64,000 nt of DNA from Planctomycetaceae bacterium (GCA_003233055.1 QIKP01000010.1:26426-90425); one strand, 5' to 3'; positions 9,661 through 18,332 are shown, counted from the stretch's first letter. Translations and numbers: made by a program. The notes: generated by a model not told the origin, from the letters alone.

Positions 9661-9876
9661 TTATTTCCGGCGACACGTTATCTGCTGCCAGAGGCTCACC
9701 ACGACTAGCACCCACAGAGGAGCGATGAGCGTGAACAGGACGAAGAAGGCCCGATCGTCTCCGTCACGGAGCATCCCGCCCCACCCGGCTGCCGCCACCG
9801 CCACAACGAGTGTCAGCAGCATGAGCAACCCCAGGCTAAACCGAGGACGTCGCCTTCTTGCGGAGGTGTTCTTCAT
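9661..9876 (-). CDS. Small two-TM membrane protein, function unknown
   Basis: 71 residues: a basic N-terminus (RRRRPRFS), TM1 LGLLMLLTLVVAVAAAGW, a short acidic loop, TM2 FFVLFTLIAPLWVLVVVSLW and a basic tail. The pattern of Arg-rich start then L-L-T-L-V-V-A-V-A is common in small planctomycete membrane proteins. It lies directly upstream of the ABC exporter on the same strand, about 160 bp away, and may share its transcript. Confidence 0.55.
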   Translation of the reverse strand: MKNTSARRRRPRFSLGLLMLLTLVVAVAAAGWGGMLRDGDDRAFFVLFTLIAPLWVLVVVSLWQQITCRRK

Positions 9877-9993
9877 CTCGCACTACATTTGGTTGAATTC
9901 TGTCAATTGTACCGCCGATACCACTCGTACGGAATTTAGGGGCGCACGGCCCATGGTGCTGGCGCTCTATCGACTCTTTGGGGGGGAAACTCG

Positions 9994-10620
9994 ATGACTC
10001 GCATTCTTACCGTGGCGCTGCTCTGCGCTGCTAGTAGCCTCGGCTGCTCTGCTATCAACTCCAGGACCGCTGCGAATGGCTGCGGTAGTTGTGGTGGCCA
10101 ACCAAGCCATCTGGCGACGTCTCAATTCGCGCCTCGGCCCGCGATCGAACGAGCGGGGTACGAATCCCGCATGGGAGTTTGTGATCTGCAGGGCGGTTGT
10201 GGTAGCAGTTGCGGTGGCGGATCGTTGGTCGACGCGGACTGCGACTTCGTGAATGACTGCGTCGGTACGGTGCTCGACTGCAACGGTTGTGGCGACGCGT
10301 GTGGTGGTGGTTGCAACGACGGAGCGGGTGCTTGTTGTTGTGGCGGGCGGGGCGAATGTGCCTGTTGCCAGCGGCTCCGGCAATGGTGGTCGAACAACTG
10401 TGCCTGCAACGCTGCCGGCAAGTGCGCCTGCTGCTGTAAAATGCGTGCGGTGGTGGCAACCGCTCGCAACGCCGTTTGCGATCCACGTGCCGCGGTGACC
10501 GACGCCAACTACAACTTCAATCAGGGCCCCTCTTCCGCCCAGGTCGCCTACCCCTACTACACAACCCGCGGACCGAGGGATTACTTCCTCAACAACCCGC
10601 CATCGATCGGCCCTTATTAG
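9994..10620 (+). CDS. Cysteine-rich lipoprotein, function unknown
   Basis: 208 residues. The signal peptide MTRILTVALLCAASSLGC has lipobox SLGC. The mature protein carries roughly 26 cysteines in Gly-rich clusters (CGSCGG, CGSSCGGG, CNGCGDACGGGC, CCCGGRGECACC, KCACCCK). The last 60 residues lack cysteine and are Tyr/Pro-rich (YPYYTTRGPRDYF). No catalytic motif is visible. The composition suggests a metal-binding or disulfide-cross-linked envelope protein. A clear terminator follows at 10750. Confidence 0.75.
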   Translation: MTRILTVALLCAASSLGCSAINSRTAANGCGSCGGQPSHLATSQFAPRPAIERAGYESRMGVCDLQGGCGSSCGGGSLVDADCDFVNDCVGTVLDCNGCGDACGGGCNDGAGACCCGGRGECACCQRLRQWWSNNCACNAAGKCACCCKMRAVVATARNAVCDPRAAVTDANYNFNQGPSSAQVAYPYYTTRGPRDYFLNNPPSIGPY

Positions 10621-10749
10621 AGCAGTGATCACTCGGATGTTCTGCTAAGGCAATCGTTGGACGCTGAAATAGCAGCGCCGTGACCGGAACATGCGTGTGC
10701 GGCTCGCATGGAAAGCTCCTGCTTGCGTGAAGGGACTCACGTACTCAAG

Positions 10750-10789
10750 CCGCACCAAGGCGCGAAGGATCGCGCTGGTGCGGTTTTTT
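10750..10789 (+). terminator. Rho-independent terminator
   Basis: Arms CCGCACCA and TGGTGCGG enclose a second pairing CGCG/CGCG, followed by six T (10784-10789). It lies 130 bp past the Cys-rich lipoprotein gene. Confidence 0.9.
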
Positions 10790-10830
10790 CGTAGCCGTTC
10801 ACAGACAGTAGGTCGGGCTTCCAGCCCGAC
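10790..10830. repeat. Interspersed repeat: CGTAGCCGTTCAC module plus GTCGGGCT/AGCCCGAC hairpin
   Basis: The 13-mer at 10790-10802 matches, with one or two changes, modules at 58455, 59701 (reverse) and 63638 (reverse). It is followed by a perfect 8-bp hairpin (10812-10819 with 10823-10830, loop TCC) and a short T run. Confidence 0.6.
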
Positions 10831-10969
10831 TTTTCCCCCTCGACGCTGCCGCACCGGCCCTAGGTAGCCCCCCCGATCAAGCTTGGTCGCGGCTATTCAG
10901 GTTGGCCGCGATGCCGACGCGGTGCGAGGTTTTTCTCGCCCTCCCGGTGGGTGAAACCGGTAGCCGTTC

Positions 10970-12244
10970 TCAAACCGCCGTGGCGATGAGCGAGATATTC
11001 TGTCCGCCAAACCCAAAGCTGTTCGACAAAGTTGTGGTGATTGGCACGTCGCGGGCGGCGTTGGGGACGTAGTCGAGATCGCACGCGGGGTCGGGGGTAT
11101 GGTAGTTGATCGTCGGCGGGGCGATGCCATGGCGGATCGCCATCAGACAGACAATGAGCTCCGTTGCGCCGGCTGCTGCGATCAGGTGCCCCATCATGCT
11201 CTTGGTGCTGGAGATCGGCACCTTGTAGGCGTGGTCGCCGAGGGCCTGCTTGATGGCCAAGGTCTCGACTTTGTCGTTCACCGTGGTGCTGGTGCCGTGG
11301 GCGTTGACGTAGTGAATTTCCTCGGCGGTCTTTCCCGCGTCGGCGAGCGCCATACGGATGCAGGTCGTCGCGCCGCGGCCTTCGGGGTGGGTGTCGGTGA
11401 TGCGGAAGGCATCAGCCGTGGTGCCGTAGCCGGCGATTTCGCCATAGATGTCCGCCCCGCGCGCCTTGGCATGTTCGTACTCCTCCAGCACGACCATCGA
11501 CGCCCCTTCCCCCAGCACGAATCCGTCGCGTTCTTTGTCAAACGGTCGGCTCGCTCCTTTCGGGTCGTCGTTTCGTTCGCTGAGCGCCGTGAGCAGGTTG
11601 AAGCCGGTCACGCCAAACGGATGGATCATGCTGTGCGCTCCGCCTGAGAGCATCGCGTCGACTTCACCGCGACGGATCATCTCGGTCGCTTCGCCGATGG
11701 CTTGGCTGCTGGCAGCGCAGGCGGTGAGGCAATTGATGTTGGGACCCTGGGCGTCGAAGAGGGCAGCCAGGTAACCGGCCGGCATGTTGGGTTCTTGCTC
11801 CAGTTCGAGCTGCGGGTCGAGTTCGTTGAGTCCTTGCTGGATAAAGGCCCCCAAATCGAACTCGCCCTTTTTGAGCGCGGTCACCATCATCCGGCCAAAG
11901 GCACCAAAGTCCTGCTGCCCCTCGCCTGCCCCGAGATAAACCCCCAGCCGCTCCGGCGCGACGGTCCCCAGCAGCCCGGAGTCGCCCATTGCCTGCTTGG
12001 CTGCGCCGGCGGCAAATCGGGTATGCCTGCCTCGCGAGGCCCATTCGTCCGGGTCTTCGCCATCGGCGGCGATCGACCAATCGCGAACCTCGGCGGCGAT
12101 TTTCGTCGGGAAATTACTGGCGTCGAACAGCGTCGTCAGGCCGACACCGCTTTGGCCCTCCACCAAGTTGGCCCACAGCTGGGGCACGCTCGTCCCGAGG
12201 GGGGTGACACAACCAATTCCGGTGACGACGACACGACGTTTCAT
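10970..12244 (-). CDS. fabF: 3-oxoacyl-ACP synthase II (FabF/KAS II type)
   Basis: 424 residues; condenses malonyl-ACP with acyl-ACP. MKRRVVVTGIGCVTPLG opens the thiolase fold. The nucleophile is Cys176 in TACAASS. The catalytic histidines lie in NAHGTST and SMMGHLIAAAGATE, and the C-terminus has NSFGFGGQN. An insertion of about 25 residues (EFDLGAFIQQGLNELD) before the active Cys is longer than in E. coli FabF. It is the last gene of a fabZ-acp-fabZ-fabF operon, 41 bp after the preceding stop, so it likely belongs to a dedicated acyl-chain pathway rather than bulk fatty-acid synthesis. Confidence 0.93.
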   Translation of the reverse strand: MKRRVVVTGIGCVTPLGTSVPQLWANLVEGQSGVGLTTLFDASNFPTKIAAEVRDWSIAADGEDPDEWASRGRHTRFAAGAAKQAMGDSGLLGTVAPERLGVYLGAGEGQQDFGAFGRMMVTALKKGEFDLGAFIQQGLNELDPQLELEQEPNMPAGYLAALFDAQGPNINCLTACAASSQAIGEATEMIRRGEVDAMLSGGAHSMIHPFGVTGFNLLTALSERNDDPKGASRPFDKERDGFVLGEGASMVVLEEYEHAKARGADIYGEIAGYGTTADAFRITDTHPEGRGATTCIRMALADAGKTAEEIHYVNAHGTSTTVNDKVETLAIKQALGDHAYKVPISSTKSMMGHLIAAAGATELIVCLMAIRHGIAPPTINYHTPDPACDLDYVPNAARDVPITTTLSNSFGFGGQNISLIATAV

Positions 12245-12285
12245 GGGAAGGGTCCAAGGGATCGCAAAGGGGAAAATGCAAACGG

Positions 12286-12837
12286 TTAGCTGGCAGCGAG
12301 CTCGGTCGGCAATCCATAATCGACCGCCCGCATTCGGCTGCCATCTTCATGAACGCCTACGTCGAACACGCCGGTCATGTGGAGCCAGTGAGAGAGGTCC
12401 ATCGGGTTGAAAAGGCGGGTTGGCATACTCGGTTCACGCGGCTGGGCATCGTCGCCGCTCGATAATCTCGCGAAGAAAATCTCTCCCTCGGTACGAAGCT
12501 CGTCGCCCGCGTGTCCCGAGACTTTCACGGCAGCCCCAACGTCACTCAGGTTATCGATCTCGGCCCGGTACGTCAGCGAGTCGCCGCCGCGCGTGACACC
12601 ATGGAAGGCCAGCTTGGAGAACTTGGCGAGCACCACCAGCTCTTTGAATTGGTACAACTCACTCACCAAGAGCCCGCCTGTCTGTGCCATTCCCTCGGCC
12701 ATCAGCGAGTGGGGCATGATGGGATAGACCCCCCAATGGTCGTGCATGAAGCTGTCGGAAAGCGCAATCCCCTTGTTGCCAACCGCGTGGGACCCGGCGA
12801 CGAATTCGGTAAAGCGATCAATCCAAAACCAACGCAA
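12286..12837 (-). CDS. FabZ-like hotdog-fold 3-hydroxyacyl-ACP dehydratase, probable TTG start
   Basis: 183 residues from a TTG at 12837. LRWFWIDRFTEFVAGSHAVGNKGI, SFMHDHWGVYPIMPHSLMAEGMAQ and GDSLTYRAEI match the hotdog dehydratase pattern, although the catalytic His region is unusual (DHWGVYPIMPHSL instead of DHFPGRPVMPG). The frame has no ATG nearby. TTG 12837 has GAAGGGG five bases upstream; another TTG at 12879 lacks this. It is paired with a second dehydratase at 13336 around the ACP gene, a recurrent arrangement in acyl-chain clusters of this kind. Confidence 0.8.
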   Translation of the reverse strand: MRWFWIDRFTEFVAGSHAVGNKGIALSDSFMHDHWGVYPIMPHSLMAEGMAQTGGLLVSELYQFKELVVLAKFSKLAFHGVTRGGDSLTYRAEIDNLSDVGAAVKVSGHAGDELRTEGEIFFARLSSGDDAQPREPSMPTRLFNPMDLSHWLHMTGVFDVGVHEDGSRMRAVDYGLPTELAAS

Positions 12838-12842
12838 GGGAA

Positions 12843-12903
12843 CCCCTTCGAGGGGAATGACCAATGCAACAATGACCAAAGACCAAGTGGATCGTTGGTC
12901 ATT
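12843..12903 (-). repeat. TTGGTCATT repeats and SD-masking hairpin between acp and the second dehydratase gene
   Basis: AATGACCAA occurs at 12856-12864 and 12871-12879, and its complement at 12895-12903, giving a 9-bp stem. Next to the TTG start, CCCC (12843-12846) and GGGG (12852-12855) form a small stem that would bury the Shine-Dalgarno GGGG. Confidence 0.6.
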
Positions 12904-12924
12904 ATTGTCAGGACATTCGAGTTT

Positions 12925-13311
12925 TTAGGCCGACAGTTTGTGCTCGACGAACGAAACCATGTCGCCGACGGTGAGCTGCTTGCCCAAATTTTGCACCTTT
13001 GGATTTGCCTCGAAGTTCGTGAGATCGGCAAACGGCATCCGTTCCCGAAGCTTCGCGATGCCTTTGGTATTGACCTCGCCATTGTCGACGTAGTTGGCAT
13101 CGGCAAGGATGTCTTCAGGGAACAGTTCCCCCCGCTCGATCTTGATGTCAAAGCTCTTCTCAAGCCGAAACACGATGTCAAGAAAATCGATCGACTCAGC
13201 ATCGAGATCGCCTTGCAGGGTCGCCCCGGCGGTGACTTCGTCGTCCTCGACGCCCAGGGCGTCGACGAGTGCTTCTTGAACTTTGCTGAAAATCTCTTCT
13301 TTTGAGGGCAT
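12925..13311 (-). CDS. Acyl carrier protein (elongated)
   Basis: 128 residues against about 78 for AcpP. Ser40 in DAESIDFLD is the phosphopantetheine site. The helix I region reads IFSKVQEALVDALGVE. The acyl-binding helices are interrupted by an acidic insertion (ELFPEDILADANYVDNGEV), and the C-terminus returns to an ACP-like LTVGDMVSFVEHKLSA. GGAGGAGAAGAGG upstream is a strong ribosome-binding site. It sits between two dehydratase genes and so probably carries a specialised acyl chain for FabF at 10970. Confidence 0.9.
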   Translation of the reverse strand: MPSKEEIFSKVQEALVDALGVEDDEVTAGATLQGDLDAESIDFLDIVFRLEKSFDIKIERGELFPEDILADANYVDNGEVNTKGIAKLRERMPFADLTNFEANPKVQNLGKQLTVGDMVSFVEHKLSA

Positions 13312-13335
13312 GGCCTCTTCTCCTCCGCAATGGCT

Positions 13336-13836
13336 TTAAGTGGTACTGCCTGCCGCAGCTAGCATTTCTGGTTTCGCAATCGAGCGAAGTACCTCCTGTA
13401 AATAGGTCTTCACTCGCTGGTCGGTCTCTGCTTGGTGGGGGTCGCTGTCAGCCAGGTTGTAACGCTCCAGCACGACTCGACCCGTTATCGCCGACTTCTC
13501 CCCAACCTTCCCTATCACTTTGAAGGTGGCGTATCGGTCGTCTTTCTTTATTTGCTCTACCGATACCCGGAGCTGTTGGCCCGGCGGTACAAAGTTGGCG
13601 TATTTGATGTTTTTCGCTTCCCGCAACACGATCACACTGTGGGCCATGTCGTCCGTCATCCGCAAGAGCCACGCGGCCGCTTGCGTTGCCGCCTCGAGCA
13701 TGAACACACCGGGCAGCACGGGAAACTCCGGGAAATGATCTTCTAGGTAATCCTCCTCGTGACTCACGCTCTTCACCGCCGTGAGCCGTTCGTTCGGCTC
13801 GAACGATTCAATTGCGTCAAGCAGCCAGAATCGCAT
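13336..13836 (-). CDS. fabZ: FabZ-like 3-hydroxyacyl-ACP dehydratase
   Basis: 166 residues; removes water from 3-hydroxyacyl-ACP. MRFWLLDAIESFEPNERL, EEDYLEDHFPEFPVLPGVFMLEAATQAAAW (central helix with catalytic His and Glu) and YANFVPPGQQLRVSVE are typical of the FabZ hotdog fold. It is the first gene of the operon and is followed by acp after 24 bp. It keeps the canonical DHFPxxPVLPG motif, unlike the second dehydratase. Confidence 0.9.
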   Translation of the reverse strand: MRFWLLDAIESFEPNERLTAVKSVSHEEDYLEDHFPEFPVLPGVFMLEAATQAAAWLLRMTDDMAHSVIVLREAKNIKYANFVPPGQQLRVSVEQIKKDDRYATFKVIGKVGEKSAITGRVVLERYNLADSDPHQAETDQRVKTYLQEVLRSIAKPEMLAAAGSTT

Positions 13837-14118
13837 GCGTCAGGTTCCACCATTAAGGCAACTAGGGAGTGCGGCGTCGCGTGGAGGGACAACTCCAGTT
13901 CTGCTGCGGGGCGACGAGTCGCGATCCACGGGAGACCTGGGGGAATAGGCAGGTAGTAACGGGCTCTGGATTGTAACTATCTGGCAATCGAGCCACAACG
14001 GCTCTCTCGGCAGCAGAAGCGGGATTTATCCGATTTGCAACGCGAAGGCAACAGGAGACGGCCGACGCCACCTTGCCGGGTGAGTCCTTCTCTTCGGCAA
14101 ATCGACGGTGCTAGTCCG

Positions 14119-15417
14119 CTACGATTTGGCTTCTTTTCGCCGCCGTTTTCGCCCCGAAGGCCGGAATAGAGCGGCTACCTGCCCCAGCGAATCGGCCAGG
14201 GCGTCGACCTCCGCAGGGCGGTTATAGAGATAAAAGCTCGCCCGGGTGCTGGCAGCGATGCCGAGCAAGGTGTGGAGCGGCTGGGTGCAGTGGTGCCCCG
14301 CCCGGACAGCGATGCCGTCGAGGTCGAGCAGTTGGGCAATGTCGTGGGCATGGGGCTCGGTAAGCACAAAACTCACGACGCCGGCCCGATGCTCCGGCGA
14401 CGGGCCAAGAATCGTCAGCCCCTCGATCCCCTGGAGTTTTTCGTAGGCGTATTGGACCAAGGCGTGCTCATGCCGGGCGATCTTGTCGAGCCCGATGGCG
14501 GTCAAATAGTCGATTGCCGCCCCGAGCCCGACCGCCTGGGCAATCGGCGGTGTGCCCGCCTCGAACTTCGCCGGGAGGCCCGTCGGCGTAAAGCCATCGA
14601 GTCGGACCTGGTTGATCATGCTGCCGCCTCCCTGGAACGGTGGCATCGCGTCGAGCAATTCCTCGCGCCCATACAGCACACCCACCCCTGTCGGACCACA
14701 CATCTTGTGGCCGCTCAGCGCCAAAAAATCAACGCCCAACTTCTGCACATCGATCGCCAAGTGCGGCGCGCTTTGCGCCGCATCGACCAGCACCACCGCG
14801 CCCGCTGCGTGGGCTCGCTGCGTGATCTCCTCGATCGGGTTGATCGTGCCGAGGGTGTTAGAAATCTGCGTCACGGCGACGATCTTGGTCCGTTCACCCA
14901 GGACTTCCTCCAATCGGTCGAGGTCGAGTCGTCCGTCGTCGGTGAGCGGGATATGGCGAATGAGAGCGCCGGTGCGGTCCGCCAGTTGGAACCAAGGGAC
15001 CAAGTTCGAATGGTGTTCCATCGGGGTGAGAAGGATTTGGTCGCCGGCCGACAAGTTTGCATCGCCCCAACTCCGGGCGACCGCGTTGATGCTGGCGGTC
15101 GTGCCGGCGGTGAAGACGATCTCATGGTCCTGCTTGGCCCCGAGGAAATGCTGCACTTTCTGCCGAGCCAGTTCGTAGGCATCGGTCGACCGTTCGCTCA
15201 GCACATGAATCCCGCGATGGACGTTGGCATAGTCCCGCTCGTAAAGGTCCTGCACTCTCTGGATCACCTGCCGAGGCCGCTGGCTACTCGCGGCGCTATC
15301 GAGAAACACCAGCCGCTTATTGTCGTGGATTGTCTGCTGCAAGATGGGGAAGTCGTCGCGCAGTGTTTCGGAAAGCAATGACTCAGGGGGGAGTGCGGTG
15401 GTGTCGAGGGTGGGCAT
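14119..15417 (-). CDS. sufS: Cysteine desulfurase SufS
   Basis: 432 residues. Supplies sulfur for Fe-S cluster assembly with SufU. LVFLDSAASSQRP, VFTAGTTASIN, EHHSNLVPW, LVDAAQSAPH, the PLP lysine Lys238 in LSGHKMCGPTG and Cys377 in RAGHHCTQP place it in the group II (SufS/CsdA) subfamily. ATG 15417 marks the start of the family-like sequence (MPTLDTT). A basic RKRRRKEAK tail ends the protein. sufU lies 56 bp upstream on the same strand. Confidence 0.95.
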   Translation of the reverse strand: MPTLDTTALPPESLLSETLRDDFPILQQTIHDNKRLVFLDSAASSQRPRQVIQRVQDLYERDYANVHRGIHVLSERSTDAYELARQKVQHFLGAKQDHEIVFTAGTTASINAVARSWGDANLSAGDQILLTPMEHHSNLVPWFQLADRTGALIRHIPLTDDGRLDLDRLEEVLGERTKIVAVTQISNTLGTINPIEEITQRAHAAGAVVLVDAAQSAPHLAIDVQKLGVDFLALSGHKMCGPTGVGVLYGREELLDAMPPFQGGGSMINQVRLDGFTPTGLPAKFEAGTPPIAQAVGLGAAIDYLTAIGLDKIARHEHALVQYAYEKLQGIEGLTILGPSPEHRAGVVSFVLTEPHAHDIAQLLDLDGIAVRAGHHCTQPLHTLLGIAASTRASFYLYNRPAEVDALADSLGQVAALFRPSGRKRRRKEAKS

Positions 15418-15473
15418 GAAGGGAGGAACCACAGAGAAGATGGGAGCAAAAGAGCCATTCTTAGATGTCGGAC

Positions 15474-15869
15474 TTAGGTGTCGGAGTCGCCCACCGGTGC
15501 GTGGACTGCTTGTTGTAGTGTTCGCCAGCCGAGGAGGCAGCATTTTTGGCGGTTGGGGGTCAGCTTGGCGCCGAACAGCTCGAGCATCTCGTTGGCGGAA
15601 TAACTCATCGCCTCGTCGATGGTCTTCCCTTCCATCTCTTCGAGAAGCATCGACGTGGAGGCTTGGCTAATGACGCAGCCGTCGCCCTCAAAATAGGCAT
15701 CCGCAATCCTGCCCGTAGGGTCGAGCACGAGCTCAATCCGAACCACGTCGCCGCACAAGGGGTTCTTCTCCTCATGCGCATGGGTCGCCCCCGCGAGGTG
15801 CCCGCGATGGAAAGGGTCTTCGTAGTGATCCAGGATATGCTCCTGGTAGATTTCTTCTTCGCTGGGCAT
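15474..15869 (-). CDS. sufU: Fe-S assembly protein SufU (IscU-like, zinc-binding)
   Basis: 131 residues. Accepts sulfur from SufS. Ligands Cys39 and Asp41 (PLCGD), Cys65 (GDGCVISQASTSML) and Cys110/Cys111 (KCCLLGW) match SufU, whose zinc is exchanged for the SufS active Cys. The start HILDHYEDPFHRG is conserved. It is first in a two-gene operon with sufS. sufBCD are not in the window. Confidence 0.93.
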   Translation of the reverse strand: MPSEEEIYQEHILDHYEDPFHRGHLAGATHAHEEKNPLCGDVVRIELVLDPTGRIADAYFEGDGCVISQASTSMLLEEMEGKTIDEAMSYSANEMLELFGAKLTPNRQKCCLLGWRTLQQAVHAPVGDSDT

Positions 15870-16082
15870 TGAGGTGGGGTACTTGGAGGACCATTGAGGG
15901 GAAGGATTGCACGGGGGACAGCACCCTTTCATTTTAGAAACCCTACCACACCAGGACAACGGCCCACCGTCGGCCTGGATGGCCTGATTTTCCGAGGGTG
16001 AACCGCCGGATACGCCCTGCTATGATATACAGTGACATTTCTAACGCCACTGCTTTTCCAGATTTTTGACGGGCCGATTCCC

Positions 16083-18038
16083 ATGCCTCTCCGACGGACT
16101 GCTGCGTCCCAACTCGCGATCGACGCCCTGTTCCTAGTACCCCTCCAAGTCGTCGTGATTCTTGCAGCGGTGACCTTCGTCGCCGGATGCAGAGATTCCA
16201 ACGACATCTTGGCGCAGGTCGCCCCCAATACGGCCGATCAGCTGCCGGCGACGTCAAAACGGAAGGTTTTCGCAATGACTCGGGATCATGCGGAGTGGAT
16301 GAAAAAGCATGCGAGAAAACTCTTGCGAGTGTCGGACTCCATTTACGATGAGGAGAGCGCCCGAGAGGCGATGAGCGAGATGGACGAAATGCTCCAAAAG
16401 GTAGCGGGGAAAATTCAGCGCAAGGTCGACAAAATCGTTGTCGAGATGGCGTATGCCGAATTTAAGGAAATGGAATCGGAGTTGAAGGCTATTGAGGACG
16501 AAGCGAAGGAGAGTAACATGGAATTGAAAGAGAGTTTTACGAAGATGGGTAAGAAGCTCGGCTCGAATTCCAGTATCTCGTATAGAACGAAATCCATGAT
16601 TGTGTCGAAGATTGACGAGGTCGCTCGTGCGCCAGCGGCGTATGGGGTACCGATTGTCTGTCGATTTCCAGCGAGCGAAATCGCGACGGTCGTCATCGAA
16701 AATGCCCGAGAGGCTAGCGAGCTAAAGCCCTACCTGCAAGAAAAAAACCACTTCGATCTCGCACAAGCCCAGTTTGCTAACGGCGTGCATCGAATGAGGT
16801 TCGGGTCGATCCGCGATCTTCAGAAGTTCGCCGATCGTATCGATATTGGGAGGGTTGTCAGAGTCAACACGCGAACCCGGGCGATCTTGCTAAAACTAAG
16901 TGAATCAGACATCGATACTTTGAATCGCATGGCAAGAGAACGAAAGGAAAAGGCGGAGCGGTGGGCCAAAGAGCGTGAGGAGAAGCAGAAGCAGACTGAG
17001 GAAGAACGCGAGCGCCAACGGGAACAACGCGTTGCTCGTGCGGTGGAGTCGGCGGTTAAGGATCGGAATAAACACGGTGCGAATGGTCTAGCGATACTCA
17101 AGCGAATCAATAGCATTCAATCGGCCCAAGATAACGTGGAAGCACTTAAGGGTGTACGGCGAGAGTTCTGGCGTCGATCGGGCTATCTTGATCGAGCGCA
17201 GGAGCGCTACCGAAAAGAAATGGGCAAGGAGTTAGCGCTCGAAGGCATGGAAGACGCAGTATTGCAGGAGATTCAAGCGGAACTCGATCGCCTGCATGGC
17301 GACACAAAAATACGAATGTTGCTTGCGAGGAATTTCGGGCAGGACCTCGACGCCAGAAGTCTTCTGCACGGCGAAGAGCCGCGCAGAGGCTATGCGAACC
17401 CAGCGAAAGACCGATCGCACACTGACTATTTCGCTGCCAATCTAATGGATCTTACTGCCGGCCACTGGACGGAAAAGAGGGCCGCATTGAAACGCCTTGG
17501 GACGTCCGACCCAAAAAAAGTCAAAGACATTGAGTTGCGCAAGGAAATCGCCAGGGCGATCCGCGACATCATTGTAAGTAGCGATGCGAATCGTAACGGG
17601 GATGCGCTGCAGGCTTTCGTTGTTTGGGGAGGAAAGTACAGCGTTCCGATACTCCTTGAAATTCTGGAAAATAATCGGAGGCACGGCGGCAGCCGCCAAG
17701 TGTTCGACGCACTGGCTAAGTATCCCACACCGGAATCCGCGACAGCCGTTGCCCAAAGCGTCGGCAACTTTTTTTCCAACGACCAGGCGTGCCGATGCCT
17801 CGTGAAAATGGGCAGCGCCGCCGAAGACGCCGTGATGGAAATCGCCCCGTCGAACGACGCCAAGGTGTCGCTCGCAGCCGTTGTTGTTCTCGGGAAAATC
17901 GGTACCGAAAAATCGCTCCCTTTGTTAAGAAAGGCCACACGCAGCAGTAACGCAAGCGTCAGGCAGGCCGCCACTATCGCGATAAAGAAGATTAGGGCCC
18001 GCGCGGATAAAAACCGCACGGAGGAAGCGGGGTCGTAG
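16083..18038 (+). CDS. HEAT-repeat lipoprotein with coiled coil, function unknown
   Basis: 651 residues. The signal peptide (VVVILAAVTFVAGC) ends in a lipobox. Residues about 60-170 are highly charged and helical. A long charged coiled coil follows (RKEKAERWAKEREEKQKQTEEERERQ, about residues 285-320). The C-terminal 200 residues form HEAT-like helical repeats (VPILLEILENN, AVVVLGKIGTEKSLPLLRKAT). An ATG 17 codons upstream (16032) is possible but 16083 gives a cleaner signal peptide. Base composition is less GC-rich than the neighbours, hinting at transfer. It is probably a periplasmic scaffold; no enzymatic motif is seen. Confidence 0.75.
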   Translation: MPLRRTAASQLAIDALFLVPLQVVVILAAVTFVAGCRDSNDILAQVAPNTADQLPATSKRKVFAMTRDHAEWMKKHARKLLRVSDSIYDEESAREAMSEMDEMLQKVAGKIQRKVDKIVVEMAYAEFKEMESELKAIEDEAKESNMELKESFTKMGKKLGSNSSISYRTKSMIVSKIDEVARAPAAYGVPIVCRFPASEIATVVIENAREASELKPYLQEKNHFDLAQAQFANGVHRMRFGSIRDLQKFADRIDIGRVVRVNTRTRAILLKLSESDIDTLNRMARERKEKAERWAKEREEKQKQTEEERERQREQRVARAVESAVKDRNKHGANGLAILKRINSIQSAQDNVEALKGVRREFWRRSGYLDRAQERYRKEMGKELALEGMEDAVLQEIQAELDRLHGDTKIRMLLARNFGQDLDARSLLHGEEPRRGYANPAKDRSHTDYFAANLMDLTAGHWTEKRAALKRLGTSDPKKVKDIELRKEIARAIRDIIVSSDANRNGDALQAFVVWGGKYSVPILLEILENNRRHGGSRQVFDALAKYPTPESATAVAQSVGNFFSNDQACRCLVKMGSAAEDAVMEIAPSNDAKVSLAAVVVLGKIGTEKSLPLLRKATRSSNASVRQAATIAIKKIRARADKNRTEEAGS

Positions 18039-18142
18039 CGATTATCTCGTGGCAAAACCTTCGCCGTACCTTCGAGTTATTTCTGCTAAAATGAAAGGCA
18101 TCGTCCGCCAATCTCCTGACACGCCGATCGAAAGGTTCCGCC

Positions 18143-18274
18143 ATGAAAGGGCAAGAAGTAATGGATTGTCCGTACTTGGAAGACCTGCCTTTCAAAACCG
18201 AATGGAATGACAGCTCGGCGGGGGGACTTGCCCTAGCGAATGAGGGGAATGTCGTGCAAACGCCGATGTGCTAG
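18143..18274 (+). CDS. Possible 43-residue small protein
   Basis: ATG 18143 is preceded by GAAAGG at a good spacing, and a TAAAAT hexamer lies 50 bp upstream. The product begins MKGQEVMDCPYLEDLPF and ends PMC. No family is recognised. Coding nature rests on the start context only. Confidence 0.3.
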   Translation: MKGQEVMDCPYLEDLPFKTEWNDSSAGGLALANEGNVVQTPMC

Positions 18275-18332
18275 AACGGGGCTCCCCGTTTTCCTTCCTT
18301 TTCCGCTTTCCAGCCAACGAGCCTGACGGTCC

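Larger units (their letters stand above)
10621..10969. other. Gene-free stretch between convergent Cys-rich lipoprotein and fabF genes
   Basis: It holds the terminator at 10750-10789, the repeat module and hairpin at 10790-10830, and otherwise no coding sequence. Confidence 0.5.
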
